64,000 nt of DNA, taken from positions 1 to 64,000 of the forward strand of contig NZ_JAIOHK010000031.1 in assembly GCF_019913785.1 (NCBI RefSeq). The letters are read 5' to 3'. The first letter of the stretch is position 1, and each line of letters begins with the position of its first letter. Position numbers and translations under genes: made by a program. The DNA comes from Altibacter sp. GTDB taxonomy: Bacteria; Bacteroidota; Bacteroidia; Flavobacteriales; Flavobacteriaceae. The notes beneath the pieces were generated by a model. That model was not told the DNA's origin. It saw nothing but the letters and a program-made list of their open reading frames with translations, and searched no databases. Below are positions 50,262 through 60,104 of the stretch, piece after piece.

Positions 50262-50552
50262 CTATTTTTTGGCAGGAGCGTTTGCCTTATTTGTCATTTC
50301 CATAGAAAGAGCAGAACGTTCAAATTTCACCTTTCCGGCTCCCGTTTCTATTATACAGGTGCCATCGTCATTGATTTCCAATAACTTTCCGTGTAATCCA
50401 CTTTTGGTTACTATTTTATCTCCTTTGCTAAGTCCCTTGTCAAAGTTCTTTTCCTGCTTCATTTTTTTTCGTTGTGGTAATACAATGAAAAATATAATAA
50501 AGACCGCAAAGAGCAAAAGGGGTCCTAAAAATTGTTGCATATCTCCACCCAT
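50262..50552 (-). CDS. yajC: Preprotein translocase subunit YajC
   Basis: FIIFFIVLPQRKKMKQEKNFDKGLSKGDKIVTKSGLHGKLLEIND. Confidence 0.93.
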   Translation of the reverse strand: MGGDMQQFLGPLLLFAVFIIFFIVLPQRKKMKQEKNFDKGLSKGDKIVTKSGLHGKLLEINDDGTCIIETGAGKVKFERSALSMEMTNKANAPAKK

Positions 50553-50554
50553 CC

Positions 50555-51040
50555 TTATTGGGTTTTAATAACGTTTGCCTGTCCTCCGGCTGCGCCTTCA
50601 GGTGCATTTACAAACGCCTTTATTTTAATAGTTTCAGTTCCAGCAGCAGTATTGGCAGTAATAGTAACTGTCTTACTCACTTGATTCTTCCCACTACCGT
50701 TAAATTTCACCAACATTTCTCCTTTTTCACCGGGAGCAACTGGCGCTTTAGTGTATTCAGGTACAGTACATCCACAGCTACTTTTTGCATCCACAATTAC
50801 TAGAGGTGCATTTCCTGTATTTGTAAACTTAAAGATATGCTCTACAGGAGTTCCTTGTGCGATAGCTCCAAAGTCATGTTCAACCTCATCAAAAGTCATG
50901 ACAGGAACCTCTCCTGCCTTAGCATTTGTTTCTGCAGCAGCAGCAACATTTTCCTCATTTACTTTGTCAGCAGCGTTTTCTTTACATGAAGTAAAAGCGA
51001 AAACAGATAAGACTGCTACAATTAAAATTGATTTTTTCAT
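50555..51040 (-). CDS. DUF1573 domain lipoprotein
   Basis: FTSCKENAA lipobox; HDFGAIAQGTPVEHIFKFTNTGNAPLVIVDAKSSCGCTVPEYTKAPVAPGEKGEMLVKF. Confidence 0.92.
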   Translation of the reverse strand: MKKSILIVAVLSVFAFTSCKENAADKVNEENVAAAAETNAKAGEVPVMTFDEVEHDFGAIAQGTPVEHIFKFTNTGNAPLVIVDAKSSCGCTVPEYTKAPVAPGEKGEMLVKFNGSGKNQVSKTVTITANTAAGTETIKIKAFVNAPEGAAGGQANVIKTQ

Positions 51041-51093
51041 AGAATTAAAAATTTTAGGTTTTAAGCGTGGCTAAAATACTTATTTTTTTGGTT

Positions 51094-52068
51094 TTATGTA
51101 AGGCCTCGCCCGATTTTCTTTATTTTATTAGCTTCGGAAAAATCCTTCACCAATTTATCGAGTATTCCATTAATAAACAGGCTGCTTTTAGGGGTAGAGT
51201 ATTCTTTCGAAATCTCCAGATATTCGTTTATAGTTGCCCGCACAGGGATGGAAGGAAAATTTAAAAACTCCGAAATACCCATCTTTAAAATAATCATATC
51301 TATTTCGGCGATCCTTTCGGTATCCCAATTAGGTGTTTTTCCTTCTATTTCCTTACTCAATTTTTCATTATTCAGAATTACTTTTCGGAATAATTGAAGT
51401 GCATAGTCGCGATCCTCTTCATTTTTGTACAATTCAGGAATTAACGTAGCACCACTATTCTTCTTGCTAATCTTCGAAAGCACTTTAATCAGTACCGTAT
51501 TCACGATAGGAAAATCATCTATCCATGTCAACCGCCTGTCTTCTAAATATTCATACAGCTTGTCGTTGGGAGCAATTACCTCTTTATACAATCGGATTAC
51601 AAAATTTTTATCATCGGCAAAAGTAGTATCCACGTTGCCTAAATATGTAACATACCAATCTTGTTCGAGTAAAGATTTAAATATAATACGCACGTATTCG
51701 TCATCGTCCTTCCAGTAATTCAGCTTTTTATTTTTAATAGCTTGTGCTAAGAATGGGTTTTTTGAAATAAGTTCCAGAAGTTGATTATCTACAAAGGCGC
51801 GACTGGGATTTTTTTCTGTGGCTGTCGCCAAATGTTTTTGCTGCGAAATCTCCATGTAGACTGCGGCATGTTCCTTCAGTGCGACCAATAACTGAAGCAT
51901 TAGCAAATACAGGTCGAGCATTTGGTCTATGCTATACCATAAGAATTTTTCCTGCTTATCAAGGTCTTGATGGTCGCTCTGATTAAAGGCGTAAATAGAC
52001 TGTAACACTTTTACCCTAATATGTCTTCTTGTAAGCATAATTGTATAAAGAACATTTGAAAAAAACAA
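51094..52068 (-). CDS. nusB: Transcription antitermination factor NusB
   Basis: MLTRRHIRVKVLQSIYAFNQS; RIAEIDMIILKMGISEFLNFPSIPVRATINEYLEISKEYSTPKSSLFINGILDKL. Confidence 0.92.
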   Translation of the reverse strand: MFFSNVLYTIMLTRRHIRVKVLQSIYAFNQSDHQDLDKQEKFLWYSIDQMLDLYLLMLQLLVALKEHAAVYMEISQQKHLATATEKNPSRAFVDNQLLELISKNPFLAQAIKNKKLNYWKDDDEYVRIIFKSLLEQDWYVTYLGNVDTTFADDKNFVIRLYKEVIAPNDKLYEYLEDRRLTWIDDFPIVNTVLIKVLSKISKKNSGATLIPELYKNEEDRDYALQLFRKVILNNEKLSKEIEGKTPNWDTERIAEIDMIILKMGISEFLNFPSIPVRATINEYLEISKEYSTPKSSLFINGILDKLVKDFSEANKIKKIGRGLT

Positions 52069-52118
52069 CGCACAAGTAAAACCTTGTGCGCTGCAAAGAT
52101 ACTATTTAAATGTAAAAA

Positions 52119-53216
52119 CTATTGGTTATTTTTTTTTGCATCAATTCGTGATTGTGCAATATCCAATGCTGCTTGGTGGGTAGTTACTCCATTGGTTTCG
52201 GCATTGGTAAGAATTTCTAAGGTAGTGTTATAGATATTCTCAGTCTTACGTATTATCTCTTTACGACCGTAATTCTCCAATTCGGCATAAACATTAATAA
52301 TTCCACCCGCATTGATCAAGAAATCCGGTGCATATACAATACCTCGATCCCGAAGCATCAGACCGTGTTTCTTCTCGTCTGCCAGTTGGTTGTTTGCCGC
52401 ACCGGCGATGATTTTAGCCTGTATTTGATTAATGGTAGTATCGTTTATTGTAGCCCCTAAAGCACAAGGCGCATAGATATCCATTTTTTCAGCATACAAA
52501 TTACTCCCGCCATAGATTTCAACACTGTACTTATCGCGAATTTCTTCCAATCGCTTCTGATTGATGTCTGCGATATAAACCTTCGCTCCTTCATTGGTCA
52601 GGTTTTCAACTAAGGCTTCACCAACGTTTCCAATGCCTTCAACATAGATTACTTTGTCCTCGAGTAAATCGCTTCCGAAGGTGTATTTGGCGGCCGCCTT
52701 CATTCCCATAAATACGCCATAAGCCGTGATAGGAGATGGGTTTCCGGCGCCACCGTTTGCTTCAGAAATTCCGGTTACATAGGGAGTTACCGTTCTCACT
52801 AGGTCCATGTCGGAAGTTTCCATTCCCACATCTTCAGCAGTGATGTACTTTCCGCTTAACGAATGTACAAACTCACCAAATTTTTTCATTAATTCCGGCG
52901 TTTTCTCCGTTTTGGCATCGCCAATAATTACTGCTTTTCCACCTCCAAGATTCAATCCGGTGATTGCCGATTTAAAGGTCATACCACGTGAAAGTCTTAA
53001 AACATCGTTCAGGGCATCCCATTCACTTTGATATTTCCACATTCTGGTGCCTCCTAAAGCAGGTCCCAAAACCGTATTGTGGATTCCAATTATTGCTTTT
53101 AATCCTGTATCTTTGTCGTTGCAAAAAACAACTTGTTCGTGATTATCGAAGGACAACTGCCCAAATACCGGGTCTATTTTGTGAAGTTCATTTGATTTTA
53201 CTACTTCCGTCACCAT
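52119..53216 (-). CDS. Glu/Leu/Phe/Val dehydrogenase (leucine dehydrogenase-like)
   Basis: GPALGGTRMW, SRGMTFKSAITGLNLGGGKAVIIGD, YVEGIGNVGEALVENL, LINAGGIINVYAE. Confidence 0.92.
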   Translation of the reverse strand: MVTEVVKSNELHKIDPVFGQLSFDNHEQVVFCNDKDTGLKAIIGIHNTVLGPALGGTRMWKYQSEWDALNDVLRLSRGMTFKSAITGLNLGGGKAVIIGDAKTEKTPELMKKFGEFVHSLSGKYITAEDVGMETSDMDLVRTVTPYVTGISEANGGAGNPSPITAYGVFMGMKAAAKYTFGSDLLEDKVIYVEGIGNVGEALVENLTNEGAKVYIADINQKRLEEIRDKYSVEIYGGSNLYAEKMDIYAPCALGATINDTTINQIQAKIIAGAANNQLADEKKHGLMLRDRGIVYAPDFLINAGGIINVYAELENYGRKEIIRKTENIYNTTLEILTNAETNGVTTHQAALDIAQSRIDAKKNNQ

Positions 53217-53335
53217 GCTTTTTTTATATTTTTATACATCCCTTAAAAAGGACGTGCAAAAGTAGTTGAATACTAACAATATCACAAATAAATTGTTGTT
53301 AAAATAAGGATATGTTAATAAATTATATCTTCTAA

Positions 53336-55093
53336 ATGAAAGAGCTCCAACACCTTAACCGTTATTTCCTTAAATACCGCGGGCGGCTGCTTTTGGGACT
53401 CTTCATCACCATCATTGCAAGGATTTTCGCCCTACTCACTCCAAAATTCATAGGAGATTCTGTCGACGTTATCGAAAAATACATAAGTGGATCTATCACC
53501 GATCTCGCATTGGTTAAAGCCGAGCTACTAAACAACATACTTCTCATATTAGGTACCACATTACTGGCGGCGTTCTTTACCTTTTTAATGCGACAAACGT
53601 TTATTGTAGTTTCACGGTATATAGAATACGATCTTAAGAATGAGATCTTTCAACAATACGAAAGGCTGTCGTTGAGTTTTTATAAGCAAAATCGCACCGG
53701 TGACCTTATGAATCGAATTAGTGAAGATGTTTCTAAGGTTCGTATGTATGTTGGACCGGCCATAATGTACAGCACCACGACCATCACCCTCTTTGTAGTC
53801 GTAATCAGTTATATGTTCTATAAAGCTCCATTGCTCACTTTATACGCTATTGCACCCTTACCCATACTGTCCATTGCTGTGTATAGATTAAGTGTTGCTA
53901 TTCATAAGCGTAGCACGATTGTACAACAATACCTCTCTAAACTTACTACCTATACCCAAGAGAGTTTTAGTGGTATTTCGGTGATTAAAGCCTATGGTAT
54001 CGAACCACGCACCAACGATGGTTTTGTCAGCCTTTCGGAAGCGAGTAAGGAAAAAAACATCGATCTGGTAAAAGTACAGGCTCTTTTTTTTCCATTGATG
54101 GTGCTCTTAATTGGAGTAAGTAACGTACTGGTGATTTATATAGGAGGAAAGCAGTTTATCAGTGGACAAATCGACGACCTCGGAACAGTAGTCGAATTCT
54201 TGATTTATGTGAATATGCTTACGTGGCCTGTGGCCGTGGTCGGTTGGGTGACTTCTATGGTGCAGCAGGCGGAAGCTTCGCAAAAGCGCATCAATGAATT
54301 TTTAAAAGAAAAACCCGCGATCACGAATACAGTTGCAGAAGCCACTCCAATTTCGGGTAAAATCGAGTTTAAAAACCTTTCTTACACCTATCCAGACACT
54401 AATATTACAGCCTTAAAGAATGTTTCTTTCAGCGTGAACCCGGGAGAGACGTTGGCTATTATTGGTAATACAGGATCCGGTAAATCGACTATACTCGAAT
54501 TGATTGGCAGATTGTACGATGTAGAAGAGGGGCAATTATGTATTGATCAAAAGCCTATTACGCAAGTCAACCTCAACTCACTCCGCAGTAGTATTGGATA
54601 CGTTCCTCAAGATGCATTCTTGTTTAGCGATTCCATACGTAATAATATAAAATTCGGGAAGGCGGACGCTTCGGAAGAAGAAGTAATCGAAGCCGCCACC
54701 AACGCAGCGGTACACCAAAACATTCTGGGTTTCAACAAAGGGTACGATACTATTTTAGGAGAACGCGGAATTACGCTAAGTGGCGGGCAGAAACAACGGG
54801 TCTCCATTGCACGGGCCATCATCAAGGATCCTAAAATATTGTTGTTTGACGACTGCCTTTCGGCCGTTGATACCGAAACCGAAGAAGAAATCCTACAAAG
54901 CCTAAACAAAATCTCCAAAAATAAAACTACTATTATCGTGAGTCACAGGGTCTCATCTGCTAAGAATGCCAGTAAAATCATTGTATTGGACGAAGGGAGC
55001 ATCATTCAACAAGGGACTCATAATGAGCTGGTAAACACAGAAGGTTACTACAAAGAGCTATATGCAAAACAGCTCTTGGAAAAAGAAATGTAA
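53336..55093 (+). CDS. ABC transporter, fused permease/ATPase
   Basis: ABC exporter TM region, Walker A IIGNTGSGKSTILELI, signature LSGGQKQRVSIARAI, LLFDDCLSAVDTETE. Confidence 0.95.
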   Translation: MKELQHLNRYFLKYRGRLLLGLFITIIARIFALLTPKFIGDSVDVIEKYISGSITDLALVKAELLNNILLILGTTLLAAFFTFLMRQTFIVVSRYIEYDLKNEIFQQYERLSLSFYKQNRTGDLMNRISEDVSKVRMYVGPAIMYSTTTITLFVVVISYMFYKAPLLTLYAIAPLPILSIAVYRLSVAIHKRSTIVQQYLSKLTTYTQESFSGISVIKAYGIEPRTNDGFVSLSEASKEKNIDLVKVQALFFPLMVLLIGVSNVLVIYIGGKQFISGQIDDLGTVVEFLIYVNMLTWPVAVVGWVTSMVQQAEASQKRINEFLKEKPAITNTVAEATPISGKIEFKNLSYTYPDTNITALKNVSFSVNPGETLAIIGNTGSGKSTILELIGRLYDVEEGQLCIDQKPITQVNLNSLRSSIGYVPQDAFLFSDSIRNNIKFGKADASEEEVIEAATNAAVHQNILGFNKGYDTILGERGITLSGGQKQRVSIARAIIKDPKILLFDDCLSAVDTETEEEILQSLNKISKNKTTIIVSHRVSSAKNASKIIVLDEGSIIQQGTHNELVNTEGYYKELYAKQLLEKEM

Positions 55094-55158
55094 GGTTTAC
55101 TTTGGCATATTTATATTTTTTTTAGATTTTTGGCTGAACCTAAACAAAATTGAAAACT

Positions 55159-55557
55159 ATGAGTGATCAGTACATGATGGAGAAAGAAGAAATATTCTCA
55201 AAGGTAATGCGTGCCGGAAGACGCACCTATTTTTTCGATGTGAGATCCACAAAAGCAGGAGATTATTACTTGACAATTACGGAAAGTAAAAAATTCACCA
55301 ACGACGACGGTTCTTACCATTACAAAAAACATAAGATCTATTTGTACAAGGAAGATTTTTCTGAATTTCAGGAGAACATAAATGAAATGATTCAATACAT
55401 AATCGATGAAAAGGGTCAAGAAGTGATTAGTGAACGCCACCAAAGCGATTTCAAAAAGGAAGAGCAACCGGAGACAAACACAAGTCCAAAAGTAGACGAA
55501 GAGACAGGCGAACCTTCTGCCTCCAACTTCACCGATGTTGAATTCGACGACATATAG
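55159..55557 (+). CDS. PUR family DNA/RNA-binding protein (DUF3276)
   Basis: KEEIFSKVMRAGRRTYFFDVRSTKAGDYYLTITESKK..FYLYKEDFSEF-like PUR repeat. Confidence 0.88.
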   Translation: MSDQYMMEKEEIFSKVMRAGRRTYFFDVRSTKAGDYYLTITESKKFTNDDGSYHYKKHKIYLYKEDFSEFQENINEMIQYIIDEKGQEVISERHQSDFKKEEQPETNTSPKVDEETGEPSASNFTDVEFDDI

Positions 55558-55587
55558 GTAGCCGAAATCAAATTCTAAAATTATATA

Positions 55588-55619
55588 AACCGCTTCAATG
55601 TTTCGAAGCGGTTTTTTTT
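55588..55619 (+). terminator. Terminator after the PUR gene
   Basis: AACCGCTTCaatgtttcGAAGCGGTTTTTTTT. Confidence 0.85.
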
Positions 55620-55647
55620 ATCTTTAGACTTCAGTTAAAAAATATTT

Positions 55648-58167
55648 ATGAAAAAATTATTCGTTCTTTCCTTAGTTTTCATTTCAGCAATAAGCCTTGC
55701 ACAAGAGTATCAAGTAGATCTGAGCTATTATTTGCCCAACGATGTTTCTTATAACAAAAACATTCCAACACCTAAGAACGTCGTAGGACATGAAGTGGGC
55801 GATTGGCATATAACGCATGACAAGCTTGTTCAATATATGTACGCCCTGGCCAATGCGAGCGATCGTATAACCATTGAAAACCGAGGTGCCACCTTTGAAG
55901 GACGCCCATTGCTACTCCTCACCATTACGTCGCCATCCAATCATGCCAACATTGAAACGATAAAAAAGAACCATGTTGCTTTGACCGAAAGCAATGCAGC
56001 TTCACTGAATACAGCCGCCATGCCCATTGTAGTATACCAAGGGTTTTCAATTCACGGAAACGAACCCAGTGGGTCCAATGCTGCCTTGGCCGTAGCCTAT
56101 TACCTTGCCGCGGCACAAGGTGCAAAAATTGACGAACTGCTGAACAATACCGTAATTTTATTCGATCCCGCTTTCAACCCCGATGGCTTACAGCGTTTCG
56201 CATATTGGGCAAATATCCATAAAGCGAAAAACATCAACCCCGATCCAAACGATCGAGAATATAGCGAAGTCTGGCCGGGTGGGCGTACGAATCATTATTG
56301 GTTCGATATGAATAGGGACTGGCTGCCGGTACAGCTGCCCGAAAGCAGAGGACGCATTACTACTTTTCATGACTGGTATCCCAACATATTGACAGACCAT
56401 CATGAAATGGGCACCAATTCCACCTTTTTCTTTCAGCCTGGAATTCCGTCGAGAACACATCCACTCACCCCTAAAAAAAATCAGACTCTTACGGCTGCTA
56501 TTGGAAAGTACCATGCAAAGGCGTTGGATAAAATAGGTAGTTTCTATTATTCGGAAGAAGATTACGACGATTTCTACTACGGAAAGGGATCTACCTTCCC
56601 GGATATTAATGGAAGTATCGGAATTTTATTTGAACAGGCTTCATCTCGTGGTCATGCGCAGGAAAGTGACAACGGTATACTCACCTTCCCATTCACCATA
56701 CGAAACCAATTTACAACGGCACTCTCCACCTTGGAGGCGGCTGTGGGATTGCGTCAAGAAATATTGGAGTACCAACGCAGTTTCTTTGCAGATTCACGTA
56801 AGGAGGCTTCGGCTGGGGGCGCCATCATTTTTGGAGATGAAAAAGATGCTTCGAAAGTGTATCACTTGGCTGAAATTCTTCAGCGGCACAAGATCAAATT
56901 TCACGAATTGAACTCAGATTTCACTGTCCAAGGGAAAACCTACAAGAAAGGGAACAGTTATGTAATTCCGAAGAATCAAAAACAACACCGATTGATAAAT
57001 GCTATGTTTGAAAAACGGACGCAATTTCAGGATAGTTTGTTTTATGATATAAGTGCCTGGACTTTTCCGCTGGCATTCAATCTGGATTACACAGAAGAGG
57101 CCGGGATGAGTATGGCCGGGATGGAGGTCGCCAATTTAAAAATGAAGCCTGTACAAGCAACGGGAACAAGTAACTATGGCTATTTAATGGAATGGCATGA
57201 TTACTACGCTCCCAAGGCATTATACAAGATCCTTAAAAAAGGACTTCGGGCCAATGTAGCCATGAAGCAACTAGAAATGAACGGAAAGGAATATGACTAC
57301 GGAACCATTTTAATCCCTGTTCAAAACCAAAGTCTCTCTGCATCTGAATTAGCTGCGTTTATAAATAAAGTTGTTTCAGAAACCAATGTGACCATCACGG
57401 GCGTAAGTTCGGGATTAGCAACAGGAATTGATCTGGGTAGTGGTGAGTTTCGTGCTTTGGCACTTCCTAAAGTGGCCATTGTTATAGGCGATGGGATTTC
57501 CTCCTATGATGCAGGAGAGATATGGCATTTGTTCGACCAACGTTTCGATATGCTACTCACAAAGATTGATTCCCGAGATTTTGGACGTACCGACCTGAGT
57601 CGCTATACAGATATTATCCTCACTAATGGTTGGGGCAGCGCACTGGACAAGGGAGATGCCGAAAAGTTAAAAACCTGGATACAAAGCGGCGGCACCTTAA
57701 TCGGCTATAAAAATGCCGGTAAATGGTTTAACGATCACGATCTCCTGAAAATGGAATTTACTTCCAAAAAAGATACGGTACGCAACGTTAATTTTGAAGC
57801 AATTGGCAACCATCGGGGAGCTCAAGTTATTGGAGGTGCCATTTTTGAAACAAGGTTGGATCGCTCCCATCCCATAGCGTTTGGTTATAAGAATACTACA
57901 CTTCCTGTGTTCAGGAATTCCACTCTCTTCTTAAAAGAAGATCCCAATAGTTATAATAATCCAATTCAGTATACCGAAAACCCATTGTTAAGCGGTTATA
58001 TTTCAAAACCCAATCTAGAAAAGTTGAAGAATACTTCTGCGTTTAAAATAGGAAGATCAGGACGTGGTCGGGTTGTGTATTTTACCGATAACCATAATTT
58101 TAGGGCATTCTGGTACGGTACTAACAAATTACTTTTCAACGCAATTTTCTTTGGCGACGAAATGTAG
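55648..58167 (+). CDS. M14 family zinc carboxypeptidase
   Basis: VVYQGFSIHGNEPSGSNAAL, FNPDGLQRFAYWAN, FDMNRDWLPVQLPESRGRITTFHDWYPNILTDHHEMGTNSTFFFQPG. Confidence 0.93.
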   Translation: MKKLFVLSLVFISAISLAQEYQVDLSYYLPNDVSYNKNIPTPKNVVGHEVGDWHITHDKLVQYMYALANASDRITIENRGATFEGRPLLLLTITSPSNHANIETIKKNHVALTESNAASLNTAAMPIVVYQGFSIHGNEPSGSNAALAVAYYLAAAQGAKIDELLNNTVILFDPAFNPDGLQRFAYWANIHKAKNINPDPNDREYSEVWPGGRTNHYWFDMNRDWLPVQLPESRGRITTFHDWYPNILTDHHEMGTNSTFFFQPGIPSRTHPLTPKKNQTLTAAIGKYHAKALDKIGSFYYSEEDYDDFYYGKGSTFPDINGSIGILFEQASSRGHAQESDNGILTFPFTIRNQFTTALSTLEAAVGLRQEILEYQRSFFADSRKEASAGGAIIFGDEKDASKVYHLAEILQRHKIKFHELNSDFTVQGKTYKKGNSYVIPKNQKQHRLINAMFEKRTQFQDSLFYDISAWTFPLAFNLDYTEEAGMSMAGMEVANLKMKPVQATGTSNYGYLMEWHDYYAPKALYKILKKGLRANVAMKQLEMNGKEYDYGTILIPVQNQSLSASELAAFINKVVSETNVTITGVSSGLATGIDLGSGEFRALALPKVAIVIGDGISSYDAGEIWHLFDQRFDMLLTKIDSRDFGRTDLSRYTDIILTNGWGSALDKGDAEKLKTWIQSGGTLIGYKNAGKWFNDHDLLKMEFTSKKDTVRNVNFEAIGNHRGAQVIGGAIFETRLDRSHPIAFGYKNTTLPVFRNSTLFLKEDPNSYNNPIQYTENPLLSGYISKPNLEKLKNTSAFKIGRSGRGRVVYFTDNHNFRAFWYGTNKLLFNAIFFGDEM

Positions 58168-58185
58168 CTTTAAAATATTAGATAG

Positions 58186-59964
58186 ATGAAAAAAATTGCA
58201 ATGCTCCTTTTAACAATACTTATATGGTCTTGTAATGAAAAGGTTAAGGAAAAATATACCACCTCTATGGTGTCTGTAGAATTTAATACTATGCTAGATA
58301 ACTATTATGAAGAAGGGTTACAACTAAAACCTATAGAAGCAACCTTTGCCGGTGACAATAGATTTAATGACCAATTTCCAAATGTATTGGCCGATGCACA
58401 TATTGAAAAATTAAAGGCCTTTTACCAGAAGTACAAGGATGCTGTAGCCAAATTTGACGATACCGATCTTTCTGAAACAGAAAAAATGTCCAGGGCAATT
58501 CTCGCTTGGGAATGTACTATCCATCTGGAAGGCTTAGCATTTGAAAGTGATCTAACACCTATAGACCAAATGTGGTCGATCAATTTGATCATGGGTCAGC
58601 TAGCCAGCGGTGCCAGTGCACAACCTTTTAAAACAGTTACAGATTACAACAACTGGTTAAAACGACTCGATGGGTATTTAGTATGGTTAGCTTCGGCCAA
58701 ATTGAAAATGACAGAGGGTATTCAGCAAAACTATGTGCTTCCCAAATCCTTAATCGTAAAAATTCTTCCTCAATTAGAGGCGATGACCGTCGAGAATCTG
58801 GAAGAGAATCTATTTTATTCGCCCATTATGAATTTTCCTGAAAGCTTTTCCGAAGCAGATAAAAAAGCATTGACCGAGGCCTATACTAAAATGATTATTG
58901 AAAAGATCATACCCGCATACCAAGACGTTCATCAATTTATGGCTACAACCTATCTGGAAGCAGGCAGAACTTCCAGTGGCATTGATAGTGTTCCGAATGG
59001 AGCCGAATATTACCGGCATCAGATTAAAAAATATACCACTACCAATATGACAGCCGATGAGATCCATCAATTAGGTTTGGCAGAGGTGGCTAGAATTTCT
59101 TCGGAAATGGAAAAGGTAAAGTCCGATGTAGGTTTTACCGGTGACCTAAGGTCATTCTTCGATTATGTACGAAACAAAAAAGAACTGATGCCTTTTACCG
59201 AACCCGAACAGGTCATTGCCAACTTCAATGCAATTCATGAATTAATGAAACCGCAGATTGAAAAGCTCTTCGACCTAAAACCGAAAACTCCTTTTGAAGT
59301 ACGTCGTACTGAAGCATTCCGAGAAAAATCATCCAGCGCCGAATACAACCAAGGTTCCTTGGATGGGACGAGGCCGGGTATCTTTTATGTACCCATCCCC
59401 GATGCGAGTGCTTATAATACCTACGGAGATGAATCCCTCTTTTTACACGAAGCCATTCCCGGGCATCATTATCAAATTTCATTGACTCAGGAGAGTGAAG
59501 TATTGCCGCAATTCAGAAAAACCTTATGGTATAGTGGCTATGGCGAAGGATGGGCCTTGTACAGTGAATCCTTGGGTAAAGAATTGGGTTTATACACAGA
59601 TCCCTATCAATATTTTGGAATGTTAGGAGCCGAAATGCATCGAGCCATTCGATTAGTTGTGGATACCGGATTGCATTCCAAAGGCTGGACACGTGAACAG
59701 GCCATACAATACTCCTTGGACAACGAAGCCGAATCTGAAGCAAGTATTATATCGGAGATAGAGCGTTATATGGCCAACCCCGGACAGGCACTGTCGTACA
59801 AAATTGGACAGTTGAAAATAAGAGAACTTCGTTCGAAGGCTGAAACCGAACTAGGTGCCAACTTCGATATTCGTCAATTTCACAATCAGGTGTTGGAAAC
59901 AGGCTGTGTTCCCTTAGCCCTGTTGGAGGAAAAGATTAATGCTTGGATTTCAGCAAATAAATAA
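58186..59964 (+). CDS. DUF885-family lipoprotein (putative metallopeptidase)
   Basis: Lipobox IWSCNEK; LFLHEAIPGHHYQIS, YGEGWALYSESLGKELGLY. Confidence 0.9.
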   Translation: MKKIAMLLLTILIWSCNEKVKEKYTTSMVSVEFNTMLDNYYEEGLQLKPIEATFAGDNRFNDQFPNVLADAHIEKLKAFYQKYKDAVAKFDDTDLSETEKMSRAILAWECTIHLEGLAFESDLTPIDQMWSINLIMGQLASGASAQPFKTVTDYNNWLKRLDGYLVWLASAKLKMTEGIQQNYVLPKSLIVKILPQLEAMTVENLEENLFYSPIMNFPESFSEADKKALTEAYTKMIIEKIIPAYQDVHQFMATTYLEAGRTSSGIDSVPNGAEYYRHQIKKYTTTNMTADEIHQLGLAEVARISSEMEKVKSDVGFTGDLRSFFDYVRNKKELMPFTEPEQVIANFNAIHELMKPQIEKLFDLKPKTPFEVRRTEAFREKSSSAEYNQGSLDGTRPGIFYVPIPDASAYNTYGDESLFLHEAIPGHHYQISLTQESEVLPQFRKTLWYSGYGEGWALYSESLGKELGLYTDPYQYFGMLGAEMHRAIRLVVDTGLHSKGWTREQAIQYSLDNEAESEASIISEIERYMANPGQALSYKIGQLKIRELRSKAETELGANFDIRQFHNQVLETGCVPLALLEEKINAWISANK

Positions 59965-60104
59965 ATTTCTGTAAAAAATAACTTTATTCAAAATATGCTA
60001 TTTGTCATATTTTGAAATCTCATTTTGCCCTACATTACCTCAAATTACAATGCGTGGTGTAGCCAGATGCTTGTGTACGCACCGTATTGTTCAATCTTTA
60101 TTTT